In this document: positions 25,586 to 39,253 of the stretch, piece by piece
How the letters are laid out: every line of letters starts with the position of its first letter
How positions within the stretch are numbered: the first letter of the stretch is position 1
DNA from: Onchocerca lupi
Taxonomy: Eukaryota; Nematoda; Chromadorea; Rhabditida; Onchocercidae
Assembly: GCA_028564675.1 (NCBI GenBank)
Contig: JAOVVO010000054.1
Span: forward strand, 152,286 to 216,285
Direction: 5' to 3'
Length of the DNA: 64,000 nucleotides
The notes under the pieces: model-generated
What the model was told of the DNA's origin: nothing
The model's input: the letters and a program-made list of their open reading frames with translations, nothing else
Database searches by the model: none
Program-made: the position numbers and the translations under genes

Positions 25586-28500
25586 TCAAAAAATTTCGCC
25601 AAGGAAATGTTTTCGTCTTGATATTTTCGGTCGATAAGTATTTGCTTCTTGTCCAAATGGTGGAGTTTCAACTGGCCCCAGAATTGATTTATTTGGATTC
25701 TTGTACGGAGTTTTAACAGGTTTCTTGCTGTCATATGATGTACTGAAAAACATCTGTATGATACTTTCCTTATTTTTTTACTAAATCGATACAAAAAAAT
25801 AAAAAATAAAATACTGCAGCATTGAGAGGTTTATAATAATGCCAAAAAATTGTTCTATTTTATTATCTTTGTTTTGCTTTATAGGACTGTTGCTTACTAC
25901 TTGGGGCTGTTGATCAGTGGTATTCCATTATCAAAATTATAAAACTTAGGCCAATAGTCTGGAGGCATCCTGAGCAAAGCTAACATTACCATCACCTGCA
26001 AAACAAGTATTAGAAATTTTACTTTTTTTTCCATTTACTACACTTCTTTTAAAAAGTTGAAAAATCTTCTTGCGTCTCTCACATAACATAGCTCTAGGAG
26101 GTATAAAATTTGTTCGGATAATGAAATATTCAAATTTATTCGAAAAAATCGTGCAGTGACCTGCTTTGCTTCTTCATCAGTTTTCAATACATGTGGAGGA
26201 GCTGGACCTATAATCACTGCTGCAACGCAACGTGCTAGGACATTTGGAGGCATCTTGTTTTGAATGCAATTATTACAAATCTGAAATGAAAATTGAAGCA
26301 GAAAGATAAAAGACACTGAATCAAAATATAATAAAGCTAAATTTTCCTAAACCTTCTCGAATTTCATCTCAAAAAAAAGTAGTAGAATGTTGGATGTTGG
26401 ATGATTATTTCTACTAATGACCATTGTTGCAGTGGCTTATTATATAATGAAGAGAAAATACCGGTTCGAAAATCGGGAAAATACCTACAATTTTAACTCA
26501 TAATTTTCAAATAAACTGACGTTTTGAAAATGAGCACAGAGGAAAGCCAATGTATCTCGATTTGGATAGGGTAAATCCATAATTCCATTATTCAGAGTTT
26601 TAATATCATCCGTTTCGGCAGCGTTAACAAATTCCTCCCAAGATGTGCTCGGGATTACTGGATCCTGCAAATTGAAATTTATAGATATTTAAAGAGTTCT
26701 ACAAATTTACAGGATTTATATATTATTCAACACCCATTCATAGCGATTTAAAATTATGTTGAAGGAAGAACAAAAGATGCTCATCGAACGAACCCGTAGC
26801 TTAATTAAGAATTGCTTAATGCAGCTTGTTATTGTTTCCGTGTCATGATAATCCAGTTTCGGAATGGAACGACCATTTTGAAATTCATTCAATAGTTTCT
26901 GAACCTGTATGTCGTCTCTGGAAATTACAGGAGATGAATCGGAGAAAGAAAGTCTTCCTTTCTCGAAACTTTCTGAATTATTTTAATTTATATACTTCCG
27001 AAAATTTTTCCTGGGTAAATTTAGAACTAGGGAATTCAGTAAATTACCCAGGAATTCGGTAAATACCCTCCGAGCATAATCGATTCTTTTCTAAAGCCAA
27101 AATGCAGTGAATAAGAATTGGCGGTATCATAGGCTGTGTGGGAGGACATAAATCCTTCAAGCGTGGACGTTGTTTGGAAGGTGTGCGAGATGTTGGAGTT
27201 CGTGGCACACAAGGCATTGGTGCATTATCAATGCATGCTTTATGGACATGTAAACCACAATCTGAAGAACTGTTATGAATGTGAAAATATATGATCAAAG
27301 AGTACTGTGAAACTTCGATAACATATTTGAAGAACTAAATTTCTTCTCATCTTTCAAAGAAAAGTTTCACTTCTTCGTATGTGATGTCTCAGCACTGTTT
27401 CGTTCAATTCTGTCAGATGTCAAAAACAATTTTTTGAAAAAATAAATTTGCACTTAGTGGAATTCTAAAAAGATTACCGCAGCATTTGTAAGCCTGTTTT
27501 CCAACAATCCCAATCCATCCATTACATACCTCGCAGTGATCTCCAAGAATTGAACTATGATTAATGTATGTATGTGGGTGTGTTGAGATTGATGCACCAC
27601 GAGTCCAAGTTTTCGTGCCACTAACTGGAGTTCTCCTTTAAAAAGATTTTCACAAAAGAAATATATGTAAAATCAATCTTGGTTTATATAGTCACTTCTG
27701 AAGAAATTAATAACAAATGAAGCAATATTTCTTAAACTAAACGTTACATTCTAAATACTTTTTTACACTGAACTACGAAAAAAACATGCTATGAAACAAA
27801 GCAGGAAAAGTACCAATCGAAGTTAAAGTAACAATGCAATAAAACGATTTTGAAGTTTCGTCTCGAGAAAAACTTTATGGGATAATATTGTGAAAAAGAT
27901 AACCTATGACGAATCTTACGAATTCTTGTACTTTTATTCTTGTGCATTATTCCAGCGTTGAATATATTTACATAAGCATTAGATCTGATGAATCTTATGT
28001 GAGTAGTATTATATGACTAAGTGAACAAATATTAATAAAAGATGATTCGGACTCGACAATCTCAAACGTTGTTAAACTTCAAATCAAAAGTACACCGCTT
28101 CTTCTAGCAACGTTAAACAACGCAAATAATAATTATAAATGTAATAATTTCCACAAATCACCAGTTACCATGATCCAGATGTTACCAGTATCTTCGAAAA
28201 TAATATAGTTTCAACTTATTTTTCCTTTTGGAAACTGATAAAAAAGTCTTCATTATATCATCGTATGGTATTTCATAAACGTTCAGTTATTTGTAATCAA
28301 AAGTTGTCCATTTCAATTTTAACATCCTTATCATTTCTCGACATGATCCTAGATAACTTCATCCTCATTTTCAAACTAAAAATAAAGTAAGAAAGAGTGC
28401 TTTTTTATATTCAGGAAATTTAATGAGCAATGTAAAACAATAAATTGAAATATTTCTCGGTTTGCTCAAAAGTTCTTTAATTTGAAATATGTACCAAATG

Positions 28501-30855
28501 CCTCACTGCAGCATATATATTATTTACAGAGTTTAGTTTAAATTCTAGAAATTTCATTTTTCAATAGATGTAAATACACTAGCCAATGATCGATTGATAT
28601 AAGTATATAGGCGTTAGCGAGAATTTGGGAAAATTAGACGAAACAATGCTATTAAAAATAGGAAAAGTAATGCCACCGGCAGCAAAACTCACGTGCAAAA
28701 TAGTTTAAAAGTGTCAGTACATGTTCAAAAAAAAAAAAATCTTGGGAAAAATAACTATAATTACTTATATTTGATCGTTTGTCATATTGTTTATATTGTT
28801 CTAGTTAATAAACGTATCCGTAACGTGAGCAGTAGACCTATTACTACTGTCAAGAAACAATTCAGTAAGAATAATGTTAATTATAATGTGAGTCTAACAA
28901 CATCTTAAGAATTGTGATACTGGACAATCATTCAAAAAGGCATATCTCGCAGGTTACACTGCACCTTACGAAGAAATACTAAGAACAAGCTTTTCAGCTT
29001 TAGAAATAAAAAACTAACAAATCGATTGAACTGGTTCCACACCGTGGTGTTAACATGTTTGTTTGTAATGTCACCGTTTCTTTTGACTTCTAAAAATATT
29101 ATTTTTATGCCTTTTTAATCTACCAATAACTTGAAGTTCGAGAATCATCCGGAAAATATTTTTTAAACCCAAAAAAATTCGAATTCCATGCTCTAAACCA
29201 CAGTGAAAGGCAATCAGTCAATTAATGAGTAACAAAAAATCAATGCAGCAATTTCACGAACATCGAGAATACTGGTTGAAGACAATGAACGATTCATGAA
29301 AGGTCCAATGGCTATTTCAGCTGCAGGTGATTTCTTGTTTTCAGCAATCACTCTACTTATTGCTGTAATTTGTGTTTCTGTCCCATCTTTTGATCGTTTA
29401 CAAGGTGTTTCCTAAAATTCATTGAGTATGTGCAATGTCACAGTTCAGTGAACATTGCACCAAGATTAAAGATAGCAGTTTACTTACTGAGAAATCGAAT
29501 TGCAATGACAACATTGAAAATATACTGTTAAACAAATCAAATTGAAGCTTACCACTTCTTCTTCAACTGTATCTATCAGCATGCCTTTCTTTGGTCGCTT
29601 GTTGGCCATTGATGAGACACGATTTGTTGCGAGTGAAACCATACTGCGCGATCTGAATTAAGAAACAAATAACACCAGAAGTTTTTCCAGTTAATTTTAC
29701 AAAATAAATTGATTTTACCTTCTGTAAACTTTCCCATTCCGCAAACGCGACTCGTTCATTTCATCTGATGAAATATCAAATGTATCGGCAGTTTTATCGT
29801 AGTCTATATTTTCTCCATCTGACGAATCATGTAAGAAACTTGATCGTATACATGTTTCTCGTTGTGTAGCAGCTCTTTTATTGAGTATGTTGCCTCTTGC
29901 AAATAATCTCTCTCGATCCTCTATGCTTAAATGTGATTGATCCTGTAAAGAACAATCATGTTTGACAAAAGCAAAGGAAAGCTTCCAAATATAACGAAAC
30001 TAAGTTTGAAATTTCAACTTCGCTCGATTGCACTAATAATGTAGTGGAAAAAAATATATATAATGAAATGGAGACCTTCAAAAGATCACTGACAAGTTCG
30101 AATTTTTTTTCCCATTCCATAATATCATGTTCCATACTTTCCTTATCAGACATTAGAGATGCGATTTGGGTCCGAGCATCACGAAGCTGCTCTTTATATA
30201 CTCGCATTTCTTTTCGCAATCCGCTAAAATCAATTATGTTCAAAAATATCCATGCATTGCAGAATGCAATTCATGAATACAAACCTCATAAACAGTATGG
30301 CAGAAAATGAGCCAAGATCAAAATACGAGGAAAATTTCCGGAATTCAGTCGTAAGAGACATTCGAAAGAATAGATTGCATAGCACAGAACAAAAAATACA
30401 AAATAAAACGTATAAAACATGAACTGGTTTTTATATATAGATTCAACTATCATAAGGTAATTTATTTCAAATATATATATATTTAAAAATTTACATCTAT
30501 ACCCTCATTTAACGAAAAATTTGCATAATTTTCCGGATTTGAAAAAAAAAAAAACTCACTCCTTTTCTTTATTCTTCTGATTAAGCTTTTCTTCCATAAC
30601 TTCTGCTCTCATCTTTTCATAATTCCAATTCTGCCTCATTTGTTCCAATAAGTCAAGCACTTTCAGTATATCTGAAATATTATTCTTCATACTTGATACA
30701 CTTGTAATTTTTGACGGTAGGGCAAAAAAAAAGCATAAAATGCAAGAAGTACCAATTTGGTTCTGTCCCTCGATCAAAGTCATCGTGAAACTATTATTTG
30801 CACTGTACTCCTTGAGAATTTCGCGAGATCTCCCGCTGCACACGATTTTATCCAT
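25586..30855 (-). CDS. cyk-4: CYK-4 / MgcRacGAP, copy B (tandem paralogue)
   Basis: Same architecture as copy A. Exons in coding order: 30855-30753, 30671-30560, 30223-30076, 29942-29719, 29652-29553, 29411-29262, 29089-29019, 27635-27478, 27261-27048, 26917-26794, 26664-26521, 26280-26161, 25995-25898 and 25742-25586, giving about 640 residues. Seven of the 14 exons have exactly copy A's length and every other differs by a multiple of three, so the intron phases are conserved. The N-terminus MDKIVCSGRSREILKEY, the coiled coil, the C1 domain (HTY at 324, HKAC) and the RhoGAP arginine finger (EGIYRIPG, R424) are kept; no stop or frameshift is visible. The C-terminal tail diverges: it shares PNKSxLGPVxTP with copy A but ends RRKHFLGEIF. 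The donor at the end of exon 13 is ambiguous by three bases (25,898 or 25,901). Both copies look functional; subfunction cannot be told from sequence. Confidence 0.88.
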
Positions 30856-33834
30856 ATTTCAGTTCTATTCTTTGCTAAAATTGTCAACAATTTTACATTC
30901 TCATCTTTCCCTCTCTGATAGTGATATGAATGATACTTGATCAACTGGAACTTCTCATATTTACGGGATGACAATTTAGTATTATCATTTCTTAATAACA
31001 ATACATCTTTTATCCGCTTTTGCACTTCATTATTCATGCTATTCACTGCAATAATTAGTTTAGATTTAATCTAGTAGTCTATAGAAATAGCAAAAATTAA
31101 CTAGCATGTTAGCCTCATCTATCCCTCAAGCTCCTTAATATGCCTTCTCCTTCTGGATATGTCGAAATTAACTATTAGCAACAGCTGAAACAATATTTTA
31201 AAAAAATATTTTGGTGAATGCAAAGGAATAACAAAGCTTCTCAAAATGTAAAAAAAGAAATAAACGACTATGCATGCATCCAAGTTCTAAATTCAAAACA
31301 AAAAGACGAAGACATCAATGTCAACTACTGCCACCTATTAACAATCCAATCAAGGATCAAGCACTTCTCAGTATCATACTAGATCTACGCCTTATTTTTA
31401 GGCGTTTTTGAATCACTTTACGTGATGAGGGAATGTGCATGAGATATCGAATAAGTTTTCTATTAATTGTGATGATGGTTTAGATTCAAGGTCTCTTATA
31501 GCAGCAGGTGAAGCCTCACATGAGTATACTCAAAGTTCAGAGTTCAGAAGTCAAAGTCGAACAATAATGTCTCTATGGACCAAAAGCACTATCATTACAA
31601 CTTCAAATGTCGCCCTTACCGCCACTCTTTCTTCTTCTGTAGCACTATAACATCGGAGATAAATCTTGTTGACTTCGACTTCCCCAATCGATGGTCACGG
31701 ATCATCTGATCTTTCCGATGAATTTGAAGAGAATGTTCGATGAACATGTCATTAATAATGGTGTCATTTTTTTCTTGATACGATCATAGGGATGTCTGAG
31801 GACTGTTTTGTTTCTGAATTTCATGCTGAGCATTTAAACTAATCGATGATCAAATTTAAATGGAGAATCTATTCAAGGGAAATATATCTTTTGCAAGATA
31901 ATTTGCTACATAATCACTTGTTAACAGCAATGATGTGTGTTAAAAATAGTCCAAAATAGACGGTCTGTCCGTACCTAACTGCAGCGTAGCATGCTCTATT
32001 GCATCCTGCAATTATCTTTTTTTTTTTTTTTATCTTTTGTAAATGCAAAAAATGATAATATTTTTACGTAAATTGAATTTTTTTTAAACTGCTTAATTCT
32101 CGTCTAATGACAAGTTCAAATTTCTCGATTGTCCTACATTTAACCTTAGCAAATGTACCATGTCGACTAACTCAGCATATTATCACACAATGGTGATAAT
32201 TTAAATAAATGAAATCCAATTGTTTGAATGACCTACAATACTCCGACAATACCATTTTTTCCATAGTATTGTATGATCAATTGATAAAATTAATGAATTT
32301 CGATGGGCCAAAGAATTCAATCTTAGATTCTATGAGAAATCAGAAGTTGAAGTTTTCGCTCCCATCCCTTCGTCTGTTCATGAATGCAAATGTTCCAGCT
32401 TATTAACTTCTGAGCCTTAGAAATGGTCAGATTAAAATTTCACCCTAAATTTTCAAAACCATGAGGAAATCTACTGAATAAAGATGTTGTAAGATAACTA
32501 TTAAAAAAAGGCACTGTTCGCCTAGAGTAATACTTAGATACAGATACACATCTTTATTATTTTCAATCGCCAGGAGCTGCATGTAATGTCTGCTCATTGA
32601 CAGATCCAGAGATAACAAAGTAAGAATTAACAGTATTGGTGGATGCAGCAAACAGAATCTGAAAGATTTGAATGAGATTTGTTATTTTTAATCTATGCCA
32701 TATGCGTTTAATGAAATAATTAAGTAAAAAAGCAACGATATCTATGTTAATAACGCACTTAGTTCTGGCAAAGTATAAGTTTCGCTTGTTCAGATCGGTG
32801 ATTTCATAAACAACGGTAATTCACAGATGTAAAGTCTACTGAGGGCTTATCGATTGAGATCAACGCCAGTTACAATCAGTAGATAATGAGTACTGCACAA
32901 ATTGAGCTATCAATAAGAACTTGGAAAGGACTCCTGACACACGTATTCACGATGCCTTCTTGTATAACATTCATTTGCAATCTTTCTAGGCAATTGGATT
33001 CACAGATGCATATTCTACCCGATGAGGACAAAGCAATTTACAGTATTGCTATATTTATAAAGTGAAGGAATTGAACGGCTGGCTGCGTTTGGCGCGACAT
33101 ACCGCGAAATGATTCCAATCAGGTCAATTATTTCGAGCTAAAATAATTGTTTAGTTGAGGTTCATTTCGGGATTCTTCTTTCATTATTTTTATTGAAGAA
33201 CTGGATGCTGTGTAATTTTTGCTATTGAAAGACGATCTTAAGGATTAATGAATATTATGGATATAGGAAATTGTTTTTTTTTTTCCTTTTCAAATTTTAT
33301 TTGGATCTTTTAAGTCCCAAAACTTTTTTTGAAAAACATTTTTGATTTTTGAGATTTCTCTTCTACAGAGAAAAATCTCATGCTATTTAAAACTTCAGAG
33401 TTCTTTATTGCTTGTGAAATCAAGAAATACTTTTCAACGAGAAAAAATCTCATTTCATCCCTTTAATCAATAATTTGCATTTTAAACAGTATAAATAATT
33501 TCCATCTGCATGAATAACCAAACTTATAAATTGCAAATTATAAGAAGCAGCTGCATTTCTTATTATCTTGTCTGTTCTGCCATATTTGAATTTCTAAAAA
33601 ATTGTGCTTAACGATCATAGAGAGTAAGTGATTTTAAAAGGATTTTTAATTGGTTTGTTCATTTGTCAATTTTTGGCATTAAAATTGAAATTTGCAGAAT
33701 ATTTCATATGTAAGAATCTTCAATTTTCAATATATTCACTCGATTGATTAATACATTTGAATGAAAATATTGGCTACAGATAATCTTCGGATATAACGAA
33801 TACTGCGATAAATATTTGAAATAATCAACGTTAG
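30856..33834. other. Intergenic region
   Basis: About 3 kb between cyk-4 copy B and the REEP gene, which diverge from it. A 71-codon frame at 31,435-31,650 and a 65-codon frame at 32,209-32,406 have no recognisable features. No RNA gene or repeat was seen beyond poly-T runs near 32,018 and 33,274. Divergent promoters must lie here but show no clear motif. Confidence 0.4.
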
Positions 33835-35821
33835 ATGGTTAATAAGAATGAGAACAAAACAGAACCATCAAGTTCATCTGTCAGCGTTGTTAGCAAATCA
33901 AGTGAAAATACGACTAAAGTTGACGGAGGATCTGATTGTTCGTTAAAGAAAGAGTCAGAAAGTCGACGAAGTTCTCTAATCAGCACTGTCACCACGATCA
34001 AAAATAATTTCTTGAAAAAAGGGAAACCACTGGAAATATGGCATCAGTTTATGCTCAATAAAGTTCTTTACAACAAAGATCATACTTATATAGATAGAAT
34101 GTTCTGTTGCATTGAACACAAAACAATGGTCAAACGAGAACAGGTTTGCTGTTTAGAGACTGTTAAATTTAAAATCAGCCAATTTGAGGTAGTACCGAAA
34201 TATTTCGAAATATTTTGTGGTGATAAAGCAACTTAAATTGGGAATCAACTTTAATACCTTATCGAGGAAAATTGCTTCTTATCGGAGCCAAAAATGCACG
34301 TTATGATAGGCAGTTATTTTCTGCTGATTCAGAATAATTAACTGTTTACTGCCATTGAAAAATTTAGAAAAATTCTATTTATGGCTTAAGACCAAATCAG
34401 CATTATTCCGTAGCCCAATCAGGAAGGCTGATCTGATAATATTATATTCAGAAGATATAAAAAATTGAATTTAATGTGATCTATCAGTTTTTCATCTTTT
34501 TAGCAAAAACATTAATTTACAGATATCCTATGCAGTAATATTTCTGTTAATTGCATTTGTATTACTACAAAATTTTGATCCACTGGTTTGTGCCATAGTT
34601 AGCTGTCTTTATCCTGCATACGAAACCACCAGGGTTTGTTTATTGAAATTTCTCATAACTTTCAATCTATCTAGATTTCTGTTCGACATGTCGTTCATCA
34701 AAGATCTTTTTGTTCTATGTAGTGCCTTATGATCTTTTCTATATTACTTTAATAATGATGTTATTCCCACATATTCACTTTTAATTTCATTATCTACTGT
34801 CTGAAAAACTAGAAGATCAATTAAGCGGAAGTGTCGAAGAGTCTAACATCATGAATCTCATACTCGAGCTTGGTACGGAATGCTGAAGTGCAGTTGCATT
34901 ACTAATAAGAGGCATTACATCGGAATACCAGAAAACCTCAGCAGTAGTAATGATAATTCAGAAACCTTTAACTTTCTCCTAAAATTTGTTGCGATCTTTT
35001 TATAAACACAATTAAGCAGAACTTTTTGGATGTTCGTGTTGATCCTTAGATTTCAGTTCTTTTTTTCTTTTTGATTCACACAACTTTTGGATTTTTGCAG
35101 TCTTTAACTATTCATAAGAATGGAGCACATGAACAGTGTAAACACTGGTTAATCTATTGGATTGTATTCTCGTTTTTCACACTACAGGATTATTATACGG
35201 AATGGCTAACAAAGCTCTTTTCGCCACTTCTTTTACTGAAGGTTGTAAGTAATCTGAAATAAAACTTTACCAGAGATTTTGCATGTATCTCTTTTGTGAT
35301 TTCTTTTGGAATTTCATCCTAACTTCTCTTTTTAAGTTTAAAAAGATGATGAGTGTTAGAGAATTCCTCAAATTTCAGTTTGAAAATCAACCTTATATGT
35401 AATACCATTTCATTTAGATGTTATTTTTGATGCTTCTAGCATTACCAAAAACTGGCATTGCTGAGTTATGTCATTACAATATCGTTGTTCCTATGCTTTC
35501 CGTTGTTAACAATGCTTTTGTGAAGTATAATCAGGTATGTTTCTAATCATTATCGCTCTTCCCAAAGAATAGTGAACGCAAAGTTATTCTTTCAGTCCTT
35601 TTAAAGACTTTGCTTGAATCAATTGGCATAAAAGAGACACTGCTTGACTGTGCGAGTATGAGAATAATATTTCGTACAAAATAGAATCATCTTTTTTTTC
35701 TTTTTTTTTTTTTTTTATCAAAGCTGATACTGGATAAAAGTTGAACAGATTTTTAAAAATTTTCATTTAGCAGAGCAACGATGCCGCAAATGTTTCAAAA
35801 ACTGAAGAGAACGATCAGTAA
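33835..35821 (+). CDS. REEP5: REEP5/Yop1-type (TB2/DP1/HVA22) ER membrane-shaping protein
   Basis: REEP5/Yop1 proteins insert hydrophobic hairpins into the ER membrane and generate tubule curvature. Exons 33835-34143, 34523-34633, 35101-35244, 35418-35534 and 35771-35821 encode 243 residues. Residues 1-60 are hydrophilic and Ser/Lys-rich, longer than in human REEP5. A conserved lead (residues about 70-103, LNKVLYNKDH) precedes the first hydrophobic segment SYAVIFLLIAFVLL; then come LVCAIVSCLYPAYETTR (the family's G/CxxYPAYxS motif), KHWLIYWIVFSFFTLQDYY, and a final hydrophobic hairpin ending GIAELCHYNIVVPML. The first hydrophobic segment is present in REEP5/6 but absent in REEP1-4, so I favour the REEP5/Yop1 branch. 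All exons are phase 0 with good GT/AG sites. Confidence 0.85.
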
Positions 35822-38800
35822 ACGAATCTTTCCATTTTCAAAAATTCTTTCTTTTGATTCCATTCCTAACTTAAATGCCTTACAAACAATATAAAAGAAA
35901 ACTTGAAATATAATAAACCAACAGAATTTCTCCGTCTTCCCTTCTTTCTACTCGAACATGAGCTAAGTAGGAGGACTATTTCCAAAAGTTTTCAATCTGT
36001 TTGCATCTAAATAAAAGTTCAAAATCGGTTTCATTTGAAGAATATCATAGCCACGAAAAGTGATAAAGAGTGCGCATATACAGGAACAAAAGCATCTCAT
36101 TGTAACTCGGAAGAGAGATGCATTAAAAGTTCATGACAGTGGGATTATTTGGGTTCACATTGAACAATTATTTAACTGATAAACACCGCCAAAGACAGGT
36201 ATCATTGCACAACGTATAAAAAGATTCTCATAATTATTAAAATGAATAGAACTCATCCGTTTGCATATTGTTGTGATTCAAATGATTCGGCAGGAAATCT
36301 CATTTTCAACAAAAACATTTTTAGTGCTTTTGAAACATTCACTCTTACGGTTTTAAAGCAATTTTTTTCTTACGTTTTGATGTTTTTCCATTTCCATGAT
36401 AAAAATGTTTCACTCACCTATGTTCACTTTTTTATCATGCGTATTTCATGAGAAAACAAGAAAATAAGTACTTGTTATCCCTTCGTTCAATTTCGACGCG
36501 ACTTTCACTGGTGCCGGTGGAATGCTTTCTGGAAGACAAGATTCGTTTCAATTCTACTTGAATTCTGGTTCAAAGTTAACAAAATCCAGTGTTTTTTTTT
36601 TTTTTTTTTGTTTTTTAAGAACGACTTCAAATGACGAATATATTTTTCATTTTTATAACTTTCAGGCATTGATCCTTGTATTTTGACTTTTTTTTGTCAT
36701 ATAGGTGAGGTCAGCATAATCGAATAAGATTACAACTTATACGAAACATAATATGACAACATTGATTTGCATATTTCTATTCTCTTCTTTTAGGCCTTTA
36801 AATTGCAATCCATTAATTTTATATCTAAAATCACGAACTCAAATTAATTCATTTGCATATGTTTTTATACAAATGGATTGATATTTCAAGATATTCTAAT
36901 ATTTATTGCAAACAGAATGTTTTCCATCTATAAAATTACTTTTTCGGTTTTTAATTTCAATCAAAGCATCACTTAAGTGCCACTTCTATCATTTTCACTT
37001 AATCATTGTGAAATTTGTTTACTACAAATCATGTCTGAATTAAAGCAAATGTCAAGATATCAAAAATCTCAGACAAATCAAATTTGAATTTTCCGAAATA
37101 CATCAAAATAAATGTCAAAATAACAAAAATCGCAAACATATTTATAGAATACTTTGTATTATCGTACTGAAAAGAATAATTACATATTTTTGGCATAACT
37201 TGCTTTGATGCAACGAGTTGTTCTGAAACGGTCCAATAATTATCCAACAGTTACTCATAAATGATAAATAAAAATTAGTTAAACTGCGAAACCCCTGAAT
37301 GTATCATAATATCAATTCTAACGTTTCGAATAATGACCAGATTGTAACAATTCTTTTCTCTTCCGAACAAACTATGATAATAAAAATCTAAAAATTATCA
37401 ATTTATAATGATTTATACACGTGTATCTGAATGAGAAAGTTCACTTTCAATGGATTTTGAATTTATCTGAAAAAAATATATATCATAACTTTTAGCAGAT
37501 TTTAAAAATTCTATTTCGAATGGTTGAATAAATTTCTAACGAGAATTTTCGGAAAAAATTAAAAAGGAAAACTTTTCATTTTGAAAACCATTAACAATTA
37601 GAATATGAGCTAATTGATGAGCTTATATCGGTTACCTTACAAATCTTCAAATCTAATGCTTCTAATCTATATACTGTCTATAGTTAATGATTCATTCAGT
37701 TGTAATAAGTTTATCTCTGACTTTGCATTAGTATTAACTATGGTAAATTAGTGAAATATAGCGAAAAATTCAGAATTTGAAACGTAAAATTAAATTCGCT
37801 TCTGCATCGCATGGTTATTTATTTTTGACATCAATCTAATTTAGTAATAAGGAAAATTGTCAACTAATTAAATTTAAGCATTTGTTGATTATTTTTGGCA
37901 TCTTTGATGAAAAATATCAAAATGAAAAGAGTTTTGGACGTATTTCTCTCGCCACAATTCATAATGTGATCAGACTTGTTTTTATTGATTTTTTCGTAGA
38001 TTCATCTTCAGTAGTGATGAAATAAAAAAATAGCTCCAGATTTCCAAAACATGCACTGATGTCAATTTCAATTTTTTGTAATATCATATTGTATATTACA
38101 AAAGCATATGTACGAATATTAGATTGATATTAGATTTCTCATTACTACCAAAATTAGGCCGTATTTGGCAACTAAGTCATCATAACTTGCTGACTTCCGT
38201 TCAGTAGCAATGCAACATATAATATTATTACATCTTTCAAGCAAAAAGATGTTGAAGTGATTGCATATAAAAATTACTAATTTATAAGATTGAGTTCATA
38301 ATTGAGAATGTATGTCTTCTTGATAACCTTTCATGGAAAAAGAACAGTATTAAAATATGAAATGGTAATATTTTTAAATCTATTTGATTACTATATATAT
38401 ATATATTTTTTTATTCTAAAATCCTGTTGTGCATCGATTGTCCTCATCTTATCAACAAAAAAAAATCTCCTTTAGTACTTTGAATTTTATTGCAAAGACT
38501 GATAATAATAATGGAAATTGGATGGAAATTTAAAATTGTTAAATAAAGTATCACTTTTGCCATTTTCCGGTCGCTTCCATATCTGTATGCCCACCACTCC
38601 AGATATCGAGGACTTTTGATCTTTAACGCTACATCTTCTCATCCCTAATCATCTACAAAATTTTTTTTTGCAAATTTTCGATGATTCGATATTTTATTAT
38701 TACTTACTGAATAGCCAAATTCTGTTTTACTTTTTATTTAAGTTTTATTGAACATATTTTTGTTATTTTAATTTCATTAAATAATCAAATTTTATTTTAA

Positions 38801-39253
38801 TTAATTATTGATCAAGTTTTTATGGTAGATTTACAACAATGACTTTAGAAATCAAAAATTTTTAACTTGAATGTGCTAGCAAATCTGAAAACTTGAAAAC
38901 AAGAAGAAATCAACCTAAAAATTTCTGGAACCGATTAAATTCGATCATCAATCATATTGGAATTAAAATCTAATGTAATTTGGTGATAAGTTTTCATCAA
39001 TATAAAAATGAATAGCATAAATTATAACAATAATTTCGCGCCGAATATATGGTACATAATTGGCGATCGTCAAAAAATTCATATTCATCTTGACCTAAAA
39101 ATAATAGCTGATAATAATAACAATGTAACAATGGGATATAACAATCTAATTAGTCGTTATCAGTTTATCTTTTACAATTTACTATTCATCTTTTTCATTT
39201 TATCACTAACTTATTAGGCTGAATGTTGTGAGCACTCTCTCTTTGCATGATTA
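35822..39253. other. AT-rich intergenic region
   Basis: About 3.4 kb with poly-T runs (35,702-35,717 and 36,593-36,610) and a short TA run near 38,392-38,404. I see no supported gene. A segment at about 36,480-36,535 is less AT-rich and reads on the minus strand as a possible short exon, but it lacks a matching donor. Confidence 0.4.

Noticed and set aside
31381..31411. Short hairpin followed by T residues, terminator-like
   Set aside because: A bacterial-type terminator has no role in nuclear nematode DNA, and such small hairpins are common by chance.
36480..36535. Possible minus-strand exon
   Set aside because: An acceptor-like CCAG is present but no GT donor follows in frame, and there is no neighbouring exon.
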